Positions 20,404 through 32,500 of a stretch of DNA of 64,000 bases are shown here, one piece after another. The notes below the pieces were generated by a model. That model did not search any database. It saw nothing but the letters and a program-made list of their open reading frames with translations, and had not been told where the DNA came from. Source of the stretch: Ruminococcus sp. YE282 (GTDB taxonomy: Bacteria > Bacillota > Clostridia > Oscillospirales > Acutalibacteraceae); the NCBI GenBank assembly GCA_900101355.1, contig FMUV01000003.1:1-64000 (forward strand), in the 5' to 3' direction. How positions within the stretch are numbered: the first letter of the stretch is position 1; each line of letters opens with the position of its first letter. The translations under genes and the position numbers were made by a program.

Positions 20404-23400
20404 TTAATTATTTTTTCTCGGGTTTCTTCTGCTTACAAATAAATCGCTTACAGAGAAAACCTCGCTTGTTTGCTTATCCTTGTTATCCGCAGCAGGTTTA
20501 ATTTCTGCTGTTTCGGATGTGTCGGATGAATTTGCCCAGTATGTTTCCCTGACAAACGGATAGGTGGGGATATGAATCAGGGAGGTATCTTTTAGCATAT
20601 TGCCGCACCAGCTGCTGTATCCCTCACAGTACAGTTCTGCAAGCTCGGACATAATCTTTTTATAAAGAGTTTTATTATCTGTGTGTGCTTGTGCTTCGTT
20701 GAGCTTGTTTTCAATATTAAGGCTTATGTCGCTGTCTTCAACAAAGTTTTTGCTTACCTTTGTATATTGTTTTTTGTCTTGCTCATAAAGCATTTTTAGC
20801 TTTGTAACCGCATCGTCAAGATTTTCTGCAACAACGGCACATCTTATATTGAGGTGCTGTCTTCCTGCAAGCAACGTGCGGCTGAGATTTTTTATTTCAT
20901 TATTCTTGATTTTCCCGCTTTCAATATATTCAATAAGGTTTAATATCAGCTTGTCCATTGACTCGCCGGTTTTGGCTGACAATGGAAGTATGAAGCAAGG
21001 TTCGGCGGCAGGGCTTGAACGCTCAGATTTTGAAGTGTTTTCAACCACAATATGTACGTTGGTTCCGCTCATACCAAACGAGCTGACTGCGCCGATTCTC
21101 GGCTTTCCGTTTATATCATTCCATTCCTTGTTTTCTCGGTTTATGTAAAGCGGCGAATTGTTCCAGTCTATGTAATCGTTAACCTGTTCGCAATTTATGC
21201 TTGCCGGAATTAATTGCTCCTGCATAGCTTTTACCAAACTGATAAGGCTTACAATTCCGGACGCCGCAAGTGAATGACCGATGTTCGGTTTAACAGAAGT
21301 TATGGCGCAGTTTGCACCCTTTACGTCAAAGCCTGCAAAGGCGTCAGTTAAGGCGTTTATTTCCATCGGGTCGCCAAGTTTTGTGCCTGTGCCGTGGGTG
21401 ACGATGTAGCTGATGTTAGACGGGTTTATATTATATCTTTTATATACATCGGTTAAAAGCTGCTTTTGCCTTTCGCCGCTCGGAGCTGTTATTCCGTTGG
21501 TTTTGCCGTCGTAATTGATTCCGCCGGCAATGATGTTGGCATAGATTGGGTTGCCGTCTTTAATTGCTTTATCTTCTCTTTTTAGCACAACAACCGCAAC
21601 CGCTTCCGACGGCACCATACCGTCCGCACGTTTGTCAAATGCATAACATTTTCCGCTTGGTGACAGCATTTTGTAATCTGCCATTTTTCTGTATGATTCC
21701 GGTGTTGAAAGCAAGCTTACTCCTGCCACAACGGCGGCGTCACATTCGCCTGCTTTTATGCTCAGGCAGGCTTGGTGTAATGCGGTTAAGCCGGACGAGC
21801 AGGCTGTGTCAACCGCCATATTAGGACCTTTTAGGTCAAGAAAATATGCAAGCCTTGCAGGCAAAACAGAAATTGCGTTTGTGGTTATTCCCACTTTGTC
21901 GCCCTTAAGCAAATTGCTGTAATCGCCCTCTTCACAGCCTACATACATACCGATTCGGTCATTTGCCAGCAAATCACTGCCGTATCCTGCATCTTCAAGG
22001 GCTTTCCACGCTTCCTGCAAAAGCAGTCTTTGTCTTGGGTCGATTTTTTCGGCTTCTCTCGGAGAAATCTCAAAGAACAAAGGCTCAAATTCTGAGATTC
22101 CCGGAACAATGCCGACGCATTTGTTTATATTGTCATAGGCTTTTTCGCTGTTTAAACATGCCCATTCTTTTCTTTGGGCGGTTATGTCTTTTATAACATT
22201 CTTTCCCGAAAACAGAATATCCCAAAGCTCGTCGATATTTCTTGAATCGGGGAAACGTCCGCTCATACCGATAATTGAAATTTTCGTCGGAGTGGAGGTG
22301 TCATTACCGAAACCTTTTCTTTTTCGCTTTGACAAACTTCTGTGCTTTTTAGGAGCTTTAACTTCGGGTTGCTCAATATCTGTGTCTTTGTTATCTGAAG
22401 TATTTTCTTCCGGTATAATGCTTTCCGAATACTTTGCAAATTCTTGCTTTACATTATCTTTGTCGGCAATGAACTTTGCAAGTTTGCTTACTGTCGGATA
22501 ACTGAAGAATACGTCGGGTGTGATTCTTGTTTTGAAAACATCGGCAAGTTCGGTTGACAGAGATGTCAAACTGATTGAATCAAATCCAAAGTCTGCAAAA
22601 TTTACATTCAATGCAATCTTTTCGATTGGCATCATAATTATGTCACCGACGGCATTTTTGATTTTTTCAGTTACGTATGTTTCAATATCAAGTTTGATGC
22701 TCGGCTTTTTTATTGAAGCTGTTTCTGATTTTTTTACAGGGACAACAGCTTTTTTTGCAGGCTTATTGTCAACGCTTATCGCCGCTTTTGAGGAGCGTAC
22801 ATTATAGATTTTGTTCAGCCTATCGGAGTATTTATCCATAAGATATTCTAAAAGTTTGTTGACGCTTCCATTTGTCAGTACAATATCTTTATTGATGTTT
22901 ATTTTATAATATGCTGAGATAATCTGTGATAAATTTGTCAGAGAAACGTTGTCAAATCCTAAGTCCGCAAATTTATCATTATTTTGAATTTCGTATGGAG
23001 AGATTTTTAATATTTCTCCGATAAGAATTTTTAAGTCTTCAATTTCAGATTGCTTAATATCGGTTTGTGCCGATTGAGGTGTAACCTTTTTATTAACCGC
23101 AAGTTCTTTGTTTTGAAGCACTTGGCTTACATTCAGATTTTCAATGTTGAGAAAACGATACACATTCCCTCTTATGCCGTCAAACACAAGGTGCTGACAG
23201 AAATCCATTGACAAGACCTTTTCAAAAACAGCCGTTCCGTCCTGTTCTTCAAGAAGCTTTTGTCCGCTTGACTTCATATACAGCGAACTTGCCTGTTCGT
23301 CTTTTAGGTTCATTCCTATGCTGTGCCACAAAGGCCAGTTGATTACAATACGCTTTTTGCCGTCTTTTTTGCTTAGGGCATAGGCTGTCTGGAATCTCTT

Positions 23401-26367
23401 GCCTGCAGCGTAACATCCCGAACCGAAGTCGCCCAAAATTGCAGCGTTTGATGAAAAATAACATATGAAATCCAAGTCCTCGTTTTTCAGGACTTCGTCG
23501 ATAACAAGAGTGCCGTTTATGTTGGCTGACAAGATGTCTTTAAACTCTTTTTCACTTTTATCAAGTATGCTGCTTCCGCCCTCAAGACCTGCGGCGTGAA
23601 TGAATCCGTCAATTTTGCCAAAGGATTCTTTTGCTTTTGCTATAACGTTTTGCATTTGTGAGATGTCGCAAACGTCAGCCTGCAAATATATTGCATCACT
23701 GCCGTACTGCTTAATCTGTTCAAAGCGTTCTCTGTTTTTGTCGGGTGAACTTCTGTTTACAAGAACTAATTTTGCGGAATACTTTTGAGCAAGCCATTTT
23801 GCAAAAATAATTCCCAATCCGCCAAGTCCGCCTGTTATAACATATACGCCGCCGTTTTTCAGAACATTTTTCGGATTGTTAGGCAAAGCTTCTTCGACAA
23901 TTGCGGTAACCTTTCTTACGCCGTCTGCATAATATACGTTTTTGTTTTCACTTACATAGGTTTCTTTCCAAAGCAGATCGGCAAAGTTTTCAAATGTCAG
24001 CTTATTGCTTTTCTTTGCAAATGCTGTTTTAAATTTTGTATTTGGAATAACAAGCCTGAGCGAACGTCCCAATCCCGCAAGAGCTTCACAGTAGCTGTAC
24101 TCAATCTCGTTTGAATATTCGCCTGCGACAAGTATTGAGTCAACCTTTAAATCAAGCTCTGCAATTGCCTGCAATGTATACAATATTCCGGTTAAGCAGT
24201 TGGTTGAATTTTCAGCCGCATTGTAAAAATACAGCAGAACGTCAATTTTTGAAAGCTTGTTTTTTAATGCGCTTAGGCAGTCAATATATGTTGATTTTTT
24301 ATAATAATCAATATTAAAAATGTTGCTTGAATCAGTGTTAATGCTGTCGGAAACAAAGGTTATGTTAACATTTGGATTATATTTTGAAATTTTATCTTTT
24401 AATATATCCTGACTTTTTTTATCCGATAAAAACGCAACAATGTTTTTAACATTGCTTTTGCCGTATGTAAAGATGTTTTCGGGCTTTAAAACCTCATTAA
24501 ACGACATCAGTTCATATTTTTTGTCTTCGATTGCTTTGCTTCCGTCAGACGAAAATACAATGCCTTCAAAGCACAGTATTGTGTTCATCTCTGAATCGCA
24601 TATATCTATATTAAAAGTCTTGTTTGCTTTGTCGGCAGAGATTAAGGCGCAAAAGTATTCTGCACTTGTATTGTTTACATAAACTTTGTGAATTTGTTCT
24701 ACTGCAAAATTTTTTTGATTGCCAAACAGCGTTTCAAATGTTGTATTTATGCACTGCTCAAGCAAATCAATGTTTAATACAAGACTGCTGTTACTTTTGT
24801 GTACATCGTTAAATTCGATATACATTTCGTCGGCGTCATCTGAGCCTGGATTGTTAATCCTTATCTCAAAATCGGTTTTATTGTTATGCTCCGGACTGTA
24901 AACGCAGTTTTGAACGATGTCTGCGTTGATTGATTTTTCATCTTCGTCTTCGTCAATACATTCTATATATGCGTCTGCAAAGTTTTCGCCTTGGTCTTCG
25001 GCATCAATAATTGAACACTCAATTTCAGAATTCCCGACTTCGTTTAGGTCAATGTAAATTTCTTTGTCGGTTGATGAGATTTCAATTGGTTTATTGAATT
25101 TTAGGTCAAACAAGCTCAGAGCACTGTATTCTTCTGCCAGCGAGAGGCTTGTTGCCTTTAAAATCATCTCAAGCTGTACAAGCTTTGAAAGTCGGTTATT
25201 TTTGCTATATTTGTTTAAATCAAAATTATCTGAATTAAGAGACGAGCTGAACCGCTGTTCAAAGAAATTTGAAATGTTGTGTTGTATATACGGATGTGTT
25301 ACGCACTTTTGTTCATCTTCGTCAAGATTGTTTCTCAGCCAGAAATTTTGTTTTGAAAAAGCATATGTCGGCAAACTTATCAGTCTTGGTTCAGGCGAGC
25401 TTTCGGAATACAAAACACTCCAGTCAAAGTCAATGCCCTTTACCCACAAGTCGGCAACCTGGCTGTATTTGTTGTGGCTTATAAGTTCGCATATAAAGTT
25501 TTGCAGTTCTTCTTCGCGGCTGATAGAGGAGATGTCAACAGAATTTTCGTCGCTGACAAAAATACCTGCCTCGTCTTTCCCAAGTGTTAAATATTTTTTC
25601 AGATACTCCACAGCTTCGCTCACCGACGAAGCAACAAAAGCAAGACGGCACGACATTTGTTCACGTCCTACTTGGAGTGTGTAACAAATATTTGCAAAGT
25701 CTTTGTCGCTGTACTTTGCAATGCACTTTACAAGACTTTTTGCCATATCGTTAAGGCGGTCGAGGCTTCTTGCCGACAATACAACTATCTTTTCAATTCT
25801 TTCGTTGTACTGCTTTTGAAGCATAAATTCGTCAATGCCGCCTGTGACGGATGTAGATTGACTTGAATCTTCTTTTGATGTATCGCTGTCAAAATCAAAG
25901 TCAAAAAGGCTTACATTCTTTGGATTTTTCCCTATGTTTTGATACATAAGGTTCCAGTCGATGTCCGCTCCGTTTGCCCACAAACTCATAATTCGTGAAT
26001 ACTTTTTATGTTGAACCAGGGTGGAGATAAACTCCCTCATATCTTCATCACTGTTCATTGCCGCAATTTCCGAGTTGTTTGCGCTTCCTTGGATAACAGA
26101 ATCCGAATTATCAAAATTAGGATATTTTGATAACAAAGATTTAAGCTGTTCTATGTCTTTTGCAATAAATGCAACTCTTTCTTCCATACGGCTGTATTTG
26201 GATTGGAGCGTATAACATATATTTTCAAGGTCAAAGTTATCATAATTATTTTGAATAACAGCTTTTAAAAGCAGGGAGGCAATTTGGCGCAGCTGACTTT
26301 TGTTATGAGCTGTCAAAACCGCAATGTTTCCGGGTTCGATATTGCCGCCTTTGTTAACATCTGACAT
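20404..26367 (-). CDS. Trans-AT polyketide synthase, 1987 residues, one KS
   Basis: The protein begins without a KS. It has two consecutive copies of the post-KS linker (about 15-165 and 190-350, each with the YTLQ...ER/CRLAF pattern), then a degenerate DH (352-640, no HxxxGxxxxP or DxxxQ), a KR (Gly-rich TGGLGGLG at about 837), an ACP whose phosphopantetheine Ser is replaced by Asn (N1140), a normal ACP (S1264), a KS (about 1355-1780, C1523, THGTGT) with linker, and a basic tail. It should complete the KS ending the 26598-32729 protein and pass its product to the DH-like N-terminus of the 20386 protein. The KR lacks the Asp diagnostic of B-type KRs (HAAGLEGGSS), so A-type stereochemistry is predicted. 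The start has an excellent site (AAGGGGGA, 8-9 nt upstream). The gene has its own promoter region, which holds a palindromic operator-like site. Confidence 0.94.
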   Translation of the reverse strand: MSDVNKGGNIEPGNIAVLTAHNKSQLRQIASLLLKAVIQNNYDNFDLENICYTLQSKYSRMEERVAFIAKDIEQLKSLLSKYPNFDNSDSVIQGSANNSEIAAMNSDEDMREFISTLVQHKKYSRIMSLWANGADIDWNLMYQNIGKNPKNVSLFDFDFDSDTSKEDSSQSTSVTGGIDEFMLQKQYNERIEKIVVLSARSLDRLNDMAKSLVKCIAKYSDKDFANICYTLQVGREQMSCRLAFVASSVSEAVEYLKKYLTLGKDEAGIFVSDENSVDISSISREEELQNFICELISHNKYSQVADLWVKGIDFDWSVLYSESSPEPRLISLPTYAFSKQNFWLRNNLDEDEQKCVTHPYIQHNISNFFEQRFSSSLNSDNFDLNKYSKNNRLSKLVQLEMILKATSLSLAEEYSALSLFDLKFNKPIEISSTDKEIYIDLNEVGNSEIECSIIDAEDQGENFADAYIECIDEDEDEKSINADIVQNCVYSPEHNNKTDFEIRINNPGSDDADEMYIEFNDVHKSNSSLVLNIDLLEQCINTTFETLFGNQKNFAVEQIHKVYVNNTSAEYFCALISADKANKTFNIDICDSEMNTILCFEGIVFSSDGSKAIEDKKYELMSFNEVLKPENIFTYGKSNVKNIVAFLSDKKSQDILKDKISKYNPNVNITFVSDSINTDSSNIFNIDYYKKSTYIDCLSALKNKLSKIDVLLYFYNAAENSTNCLTGILYTLQAIAELDLKVDSILVAGEYSNEIEYSYCEALAGLGRSLRLVIPNTKFKTAFAKKSNKLTFENFADLLWKETYVSENKNVYYADGVRKVTAIVEEALPNNPKNVLKNGGVYVITGGLGGLGIIFAKWLAQKYSAKLVLVNRSSPDKNRERFEQIKQYGSDAIYLQADVCDISQMQNVIAKAKESFGKIDGFIHAAGLEGGSSILDKSEKEFKDILSANINGTLVIDEVLKNEDLDFICYFSSNAAILGDFGSGCYAAGKRFQTAYALSKKDGKKRIVINWPLWHSIGMNLKDEQASSLYMKSSGQKLLEEQDGTAVFEKVLSMDFCQHLVFDGIRGNVYRFLNIENLNVSQVLQNKELAVNKKVTPQSAQTDIKQSEIEDLKILIGEILKISPYEIQNNDKFADLGFDNVSLTNLSQIISAYYKININKDIVLTNGSVNKLLEYLMDKYSDRLNKIYNVRSSKAAISVDNKPAKKAVVPVKKSETASIKKPSIKLDIETYVTEKIKNAVGDIIMMPIEKIALNVNFADFGFDSISLTSLSTELADVFKTRITPDVFFSYPTVSKLAKFIADKDNVKQEFAKYSESIIPEENTSDNKDTDIEQPEVKAPKKHRSLSKRKRKGFGNDTSTPTKISIIGMSGRFPDSRNIDELWDILFSGKNVIKDITAQRKEWACLNSEKAYDNINKCVGIVPGISEFEPLFFEISPREAEKIDPRQRLLLQEAWKALEDAGYGSDLLANDRIGMYVGCEEGDYSNLLKGDKVGITTNAISVLPARLAYFLDLKGPNMAVDTACSSGLTALHQACLSIKAGECDAAVVAGVSLLSTPESYRKMADYKMLSPSGKCYAFDKRADGMVPSEAVAVVVLKREDKAIKDGNPIYANIIAGGINYDGKTNGITAPSGERQKQLLTDVYKRYNINPSNISYIVTHGTGTKLGDPMEINALTDAFAGFDVKGANCAITSVKPNIGHSLAASGIVSLISLVKAMQEQLIPASINCEQVNDYIDWNNSPLYINRENKEWNDINGKPRIGAVSSFGMSGTNVHIVVENTSKSERSSPAAEPCFILPLSAKTGESMDKLILNLIEYIESGKIKNNEIKNLSRTLLAGRQHLNIRCAVVAENLDDAVTKLKMLYEQDKKQYTKVSKNFVEDSDISLNIENKLNEAQAHTDNKTLYKKIMSELAELYCEGYSSWCGNMLKDTSLIHIPTYPFVRETYWANSSDTSETAEIKPAADNKDKQTSEVFSVSDLFVSRRNPRKNN

Positions 26368-26515
26368 TCATATATTCCCCCTTAATTTTCAGAACAAACA
26401 ATAAATAAGAAATATATTGTCGTTAATACTCTGTTTATAAATCTATAATAAGCGTAGCGTTTCTGATAACACGTTTTTATTTTAATAATCTACGCAGGTT
26501 TAAAAGCACTTTTAT

Positions 26516-26534
26516 ATTATAACACAAATTGTGT
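26516..26534 (-). promoter_or_regulatory. Extended -10 promoter overlapped by a palindromic operator
   Basis: On the minus strand TGTTATAAT (26524-26516) is a perfect extended -10 element for the gene starting at 26367; no good -35 is seen. The palindrome ACACAAATTGTGT (26522-26534: 6-bp arms around one A) overlaps the TG and lies where RNA polymerase binds, the typical place for a repressor. Its 11-base core CACAAATTGTG recurs exactly at 33371-33381. The rest of the 230-bp gap (26368-26597) shows no gene. Confidence 0.6.
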
Positions 26535-26597
26535 ACAATAATTTAAATATGCTTATTTTTTACATAAAGTACCGATTAACAGAATTTGATATTAACC

Positions 26598-29500
26598 TTA
26601 ATTATCAAATTCTTCAATTATTGCGTGTGCGTTTGTTCCGCTTGCGCCGAATGCGGATATTCCGGCAATTCTTTTACATTCGGTTTCTTTTCCGTTAATT
26701 TCAACAACGGGGCGTTTCCACTCGCTTGCGCCGTGTTGAACATAGAAAGGCGTTTTGCCGAATGCAATTTTTGGATTTAATTGTTCGGAATGAATTGACG
26801 TAACCAATGTTTTGTGATTCATCTGCAAAACTGTTTTTATAACGCCTGCAATTCCTGCCGCACCCTCAAGGTGACCTATGTTTGCCTTTGCCGAGCCTAT
26901 TGCACAGTACTGTCTGTCTTTGCTGTCTTTGTCAAATGCTTGGGTGAGTCCGGCAATTTCAATCGGGTCGCCAAGCTCGGTTCCGGTTCCGTGGGCTTCG
27001 ATATAACTTATTTCACGTGCGCTGATTCCGGCTTTGTCAATAGCACCTCGAATAAGCTCTTTTTGGGCGATAGGGTTTGGAACGGTGTAACCGTTGGTTT
27101 TGCCGCCGTGATTCAGATTAGTGCTTTTTATCACGGCATAAATGTGGTCTTTGTCCTTTATAGCCTTTGATAACGGCTTGAGAAGCACAACTCCCACACC
27201 TTCGCCCGGAACAAATCCGTCTGCGCCTGCTCCAAAGCTTTTGCAGCTGCCTGTTTTTGACAACATTCTCATTTGGCTGAGATAAATATAGGTTGACGGG
27301 TGGGTGTAAATATTTACGCCTCCTGCGATTGCCATATCACAGGCACCCCACCTTAGGTTTTCACAGGCAATGTGAAGTGCCGACAGTGAGGAAGAGCACA
27401 TTGTATCTACCGGAATACTCGGACCGTGCAGGTTAAATATAAACGATACTCTGTTGGCAATTGAACAGAATGATGTAATAGGTCTTATGTCAGAGTGATT
27501 CTTTGACAGCTGGCTTCCGTACCATTCATAGCCCGTTCTTGTCACGCCTGCAAAAACACCTACATTTCCGTTGTATTTTTTTGCAATGCGTTCTCTTGTG
27601 TAACCCGCGTCCTCAAAGGTCTTCCAACTTTCTTCAAGAAACAGCCTTTCCTGTGGGTCCATATCCATTGCTTCTTTTGGTGAAATTCTGAAAAACAATG
27701 GGTCAAACTCTGCAAATCCGTTTATAAATCCGCCCCATTTGCTGTAACTCAAATGCTTTTTTACTGCGGCTGATACGTCGCTTGTATAAAAACCGTTTAA
27801 ATCCCAACGTTCCTGCGGAATTTCGGTTATGCAGTCTTTTCCGTTCAAAAGATTATCCCAGTATTGTTCAAGGTTATCTGCCATCGGGAATCTTCCGCTC
27901 ATACCGATAATTGCAATCGGTTCATTTGTCGGTTTTGAAGTAACAAAATTATCGCTTGAATTTGATACCGGAGCTTTTATGGTTTGTTGTTTGATTTGCT
28001 GTTTTGTTTGTGCAATGTTTTCAATTCCGAATTTCTTTTGAAGGATTTGACTGTAATGAGATATGAGATATTCGCTGAGTTCTTCAATGGAGTGACATTC
28101 AAAGAACAGGGTTTCGCTTATGTCTTCAAAGTCTTTTTTCAAAACTTCGGTGAGATGAATAATGATTATTGAATCAATTCCGTATTTTTCAAGCTGTTCA
28201 TTGGCATTTAGCTTTGACACGGGAACCTTTATTTCTGTTGATATGGTGTTTTTTAAGAACGCAACGGTTTTTTCTTTTAATACCGAATTTACTGCGTTGT
28301 TTTGCAGAAAAGTTACATTCTCTGAATATTCGGAATTTACAGGGCTGTTATTTTCGGAAATTCCGAATTTTTTACACAATTCATTATGATAATTGTTGAT
28401 GAGATAGTCTGCAATTTCCTTGATTGAGCGGCACTCAAAGAAAAGAGTTTCGCTGATGTCGCTAAAGTCTTCCTTAAGTATTTCGGTAAGCTGAATAATT
28501 AATATTGAATCAATTCCGTACTTTTCAAGAGGTTCATGGGCATTAAGCCTGCTGTACGGAATTTTAATAGCGTCTCCGATTATTTTCTTGAGATATGCAA
28601 CGGCTTTTTCGCTCAGAGCATTATCGTCAATGCCGCTGATGCCATTGTCGGAAGAACTGCCGACAGCGGTCTGATTGTTTTCATATACAGGATTATCGCT
28701 TGGAGTGTTTATGTAATAATCTTTTTCGGCGTTGTCGCTGACGTCTTCGTTTGCAGTTCCTTCGTCGCTGATTGTTCCGAATGCGTTTGTTGACTTTACA
28801 TATACGAGCTGAGGCGCATCGGAGGCAAGTATAATCTCCATTGCATGCATTGCCTTTTCGGGAACAATGGATTCCATTCCTGAGTTTTGCAAACGAATAA
28901 TTGAAGAATTAGGCATTGACTCACTGATTCCGACGTTGCCCCAATATCCCCAGTTGATTGCCTTTACTTTGCAGTTAAGCTCTTTTGACAGACCGTAGGC
29001 ATACATATCTTTAAAGTTACAGCCTGTTGCGTATCCGCTTTGACCTGCAAGTTTTTGGAATGAAGCTATGGACGAGAAAAAGACAATAAAATCAAGATTT
29101 TCTTTGCAAAAAACTTTTGCAATACAAACGCTGACGTCAATTTTTACGCCGATTACGTTTTTATAATAGCTTTCGTCCATGTTAATTATGCTTTTGTCAA
29201 GTGCGCCGATTGCCGAATGAATAACGCCGTTTATATGACCGAATTTTTCTTTTATTTTTATATATGCATTATTTAGCGAGTTAAAATCGGATGCGTCTGC
29301 GGAAACATAAAAGACCTTTTTATCTTTGCTGATTTTCTCAATTTTGTTTGAGATTGCTTCATCTTGTTGACGTCTGCCAATCCAAACAATTTGTGAGTTG
29401 TAATTATCAATTACATACTTGCTCCAAATCTCTCCGAGTCCGCCGGCTCCGCCTATCACAACATAGACCCCGTCGGTTTTGTATTCGCTTTTAATAGGCT

Positions 29501-32500
29501 GTATATTGCTGAAAACAGAAACCGTGCACTTGTACCATTTTCCGTTTCGCATTGCATACGCATTGCCGTCTTTGTCAATGTCAATTCCGAAAATTGAGTT
29601 GACATCTATATTTTCGTTTATATCAAAGTCAAGAATACGAACATTCCATTTTAGAAATTCTTTTGCAATTGTACTTGCCAATCCATGAACTCCGGAATGG
29701 ATTGGGTTTACATACTCGTTTTCAGTAACAGCCTGTGCGTTGAATGTGATTACCGTTAAATCAATTTTGTGATTTTGCAAACCGAGACTGCACAGCTTTT
29801 TGACAAACTTATAAAGCAATAACACACCGTCACTTTGCTTGTCTATAACGGATAAGTCGGTGAGCGATTCTGCCGAGAAATTTGGCAAAATCCATACTAT
29901 GCGGTTTGTTTCACACAGTAAATTGTCAATGCTGTCAAGTTTGTTCTTTAGTTCATATATATCAATTATTGTGCTGTTTTTAAATTTACTTTGAATTTGT
30001 TCTGACTTTGTGCCGCCCTCAGATACTATCAACACTTTATCATCAAAGTTAGTTTGATGATAGTTCTGATTTGCAAAGATTTCCCACACGGGCTTCATAA
30101 TCAAACTGTGGCTGTCGGTTTTAAAGTCGTTAATAAAATCAAGCTCATTTGTGGCACTGAGTAACAGATTTCCTGCTTCGTCAAATACTTTTACGTCAAA
30201 GGCGTCCAAATTTTTATCTATTACAGATTCTGCATAGATTGTTCCGCTAATTTCGCCGTACAGACAAACATTTTTAATGTGAATTTTATGACCGAGTGCT
30301 GCTGAAATTCCGCTTAATACAAACTCAATTGCCTCTGATTCAACACCTGCGGAAATGCTTAAAAAGTGTGTTTCTGTGTCGCCTTGGCTGAGCACGCAGG
30401 CGTTACAGTCAAATATTGAATTTGCAAAGTTTTTGCCTTTTAAATTGTCATATATATTATTGATTTCGGTATTGTTGTTAAGAGTGTTTTTTATTTCGTC
30501 GATTTTTAAATTTTTATTTGCAGGTTTGTTTAGTAATTCAATTTCTGCGATAAAAACATCTCTCTTTTTATTTCTGTCATAAATTGATATGCTGAAAGTT
30601 TTATCGTTCTTTTTTAAAATTGTGTCAAGGACTATTCTTTGATTTGAAGAAAAATCCAGATAGTCGTAGTTTACGCTGTTAAATTTTATAAGGTTCAAGG
30701 GGATTGAGAGGTCGCCGCATGAAAGCTCCAAGGCTTTTTTTGCCATTTCTAAATATACAAAAAACGGAGCTGTTTTTTTGCCGTTTAACTCATAAGAGCC
30801 AAAAAAGTCCTCTGTTCCCACAAACTGAGAAATATAGTGCTGATTTGAGAATGTAGAAATGTTCTTATGTAACAGCGGATTCAATCTTTTGATTGATTTG
30901 TTGTTTTCATACGGGATTCTAAATGCTGTGCGCTTAAACGGATATCCGGGCAATGCAAGGTGTTTGTATTCATCATCACACACCATACTAAGTTTGTTGT
31001 CCAATCCTTTTGCATAGCTTTCGGCAATGTTTTTCAGAATGGTTTTATAGTCTAAACTGCCGAGTTTTTCGCCGATTGGTGCATGGCTTGTATCATCTGT
31101 ATTTTTGCTGGTATCGCAGTCAAGTCCCACAAATATATCGCTTTGGCTTATCGTAGAGTTTAAAAATTTATTAAGCTTCTCGGACAAGTCGTTTACATTA
31201 CTGCATATAATTGCAACACGGTTGTCAAAATGTTCTCTGCCGTTAATCAATGTTGCCTCAACATCAGAAAGGTTGCTGTCCGAGTTGCGGCTCAGCCACT
31301 CCAGCAGATTGCGTGCCTTTTCGTGCAAAACATTTTTATCCTTTGCAGAAAGACAAATCAGGAACAATTTTTTGTCGCTGTTTTCCTCAGTCTCGTTTTT
31401 GGGAGCTTCCTGCAATACAATATGGCCGTTTGTTCCTCCGAATCCAAACGAGCTGACGCCTACAATTAACGGATAATTTTCGTTACTGTGTTTAAATTCT
31501 GATGGCTCGGCGGCTATATAGAACGGAGTATTGTCAAGGTTCATACGGCTGTTTAACTTTTTGTATCCGTGCAGGGGAGGTATGCGCCTGTTTTCCATAG
31601 ACAAAACGGTTTTAATAATACCCGCAACTCCTGCGGCGGACTCAAGGTGACCGATATTTGGTTTGCCAGAACCCAAACAACAGGTTTCAGACTTTACGCT
31701 TCGGTTTCCGTATAACGTTGTGAATGCCTGCATAAGACCTTGCATTTCAATAGGGTCGCCCTTTGGTGTTCCGGTGCCGTGCGCTTCAATATAGTTTATG
31801 TCTTCCGGAGACACTTCTGCCTGCCTGAATGCATTAACAATTACTTCTGCCTGTGCATTCGGATTCGGGTAAGTAAGTGAGCGCACCTTGCCGCCGTGAT
31901 TGATTGCACACCCACGGATTATTGCGTGAATATTATCGTGGTCTGCAAGTGCGTTTTTTAACGGTTTCAGCAAAAGCAGACCTGCGCCCTCGCCTCTTAC
32001 GTAACCGTCTGCGCTGTCGTCAAAGGTGTTGCACAGACCTTTTTTTGAGAGCATTCTCATCTTAGAAAACGAAATATGGCGTGAAGGGGTCAGAATAAGA
32101 CTTATTCCACCCACTAACGCCATATTGCACTTTTTTGAACGGATTGCCTGGCAGGCAATATCTAAGGCGGTAATTGAGCCGGAGCAGGCAGTATCAACCT
32201 GCACACTCGGTCCCCTAAAATTAAACCAGTATGACAATCTGTTCGGTATTATGCTTGAAGATGTACCTGTTGAATAGTGTGCCTGTATATCTTCTTCGCC
32301 TTTGTTAATAAGTTCTTCAAAATTATTGTTAAATGTAGCTATGTATACTCCGGTTTTGGTGTCGGACATTGAAGACGGTTTGATTCCGGCGTCTTCAAAA
32401 CAATTCCAGGCAAGTTCCAGCATAATTCTTTGCTGAGGGTCCATTGCCTGGGCTTCAATATTAGAAATATTAAAAAATTCCGAGTCGAATTTATCTTCGT

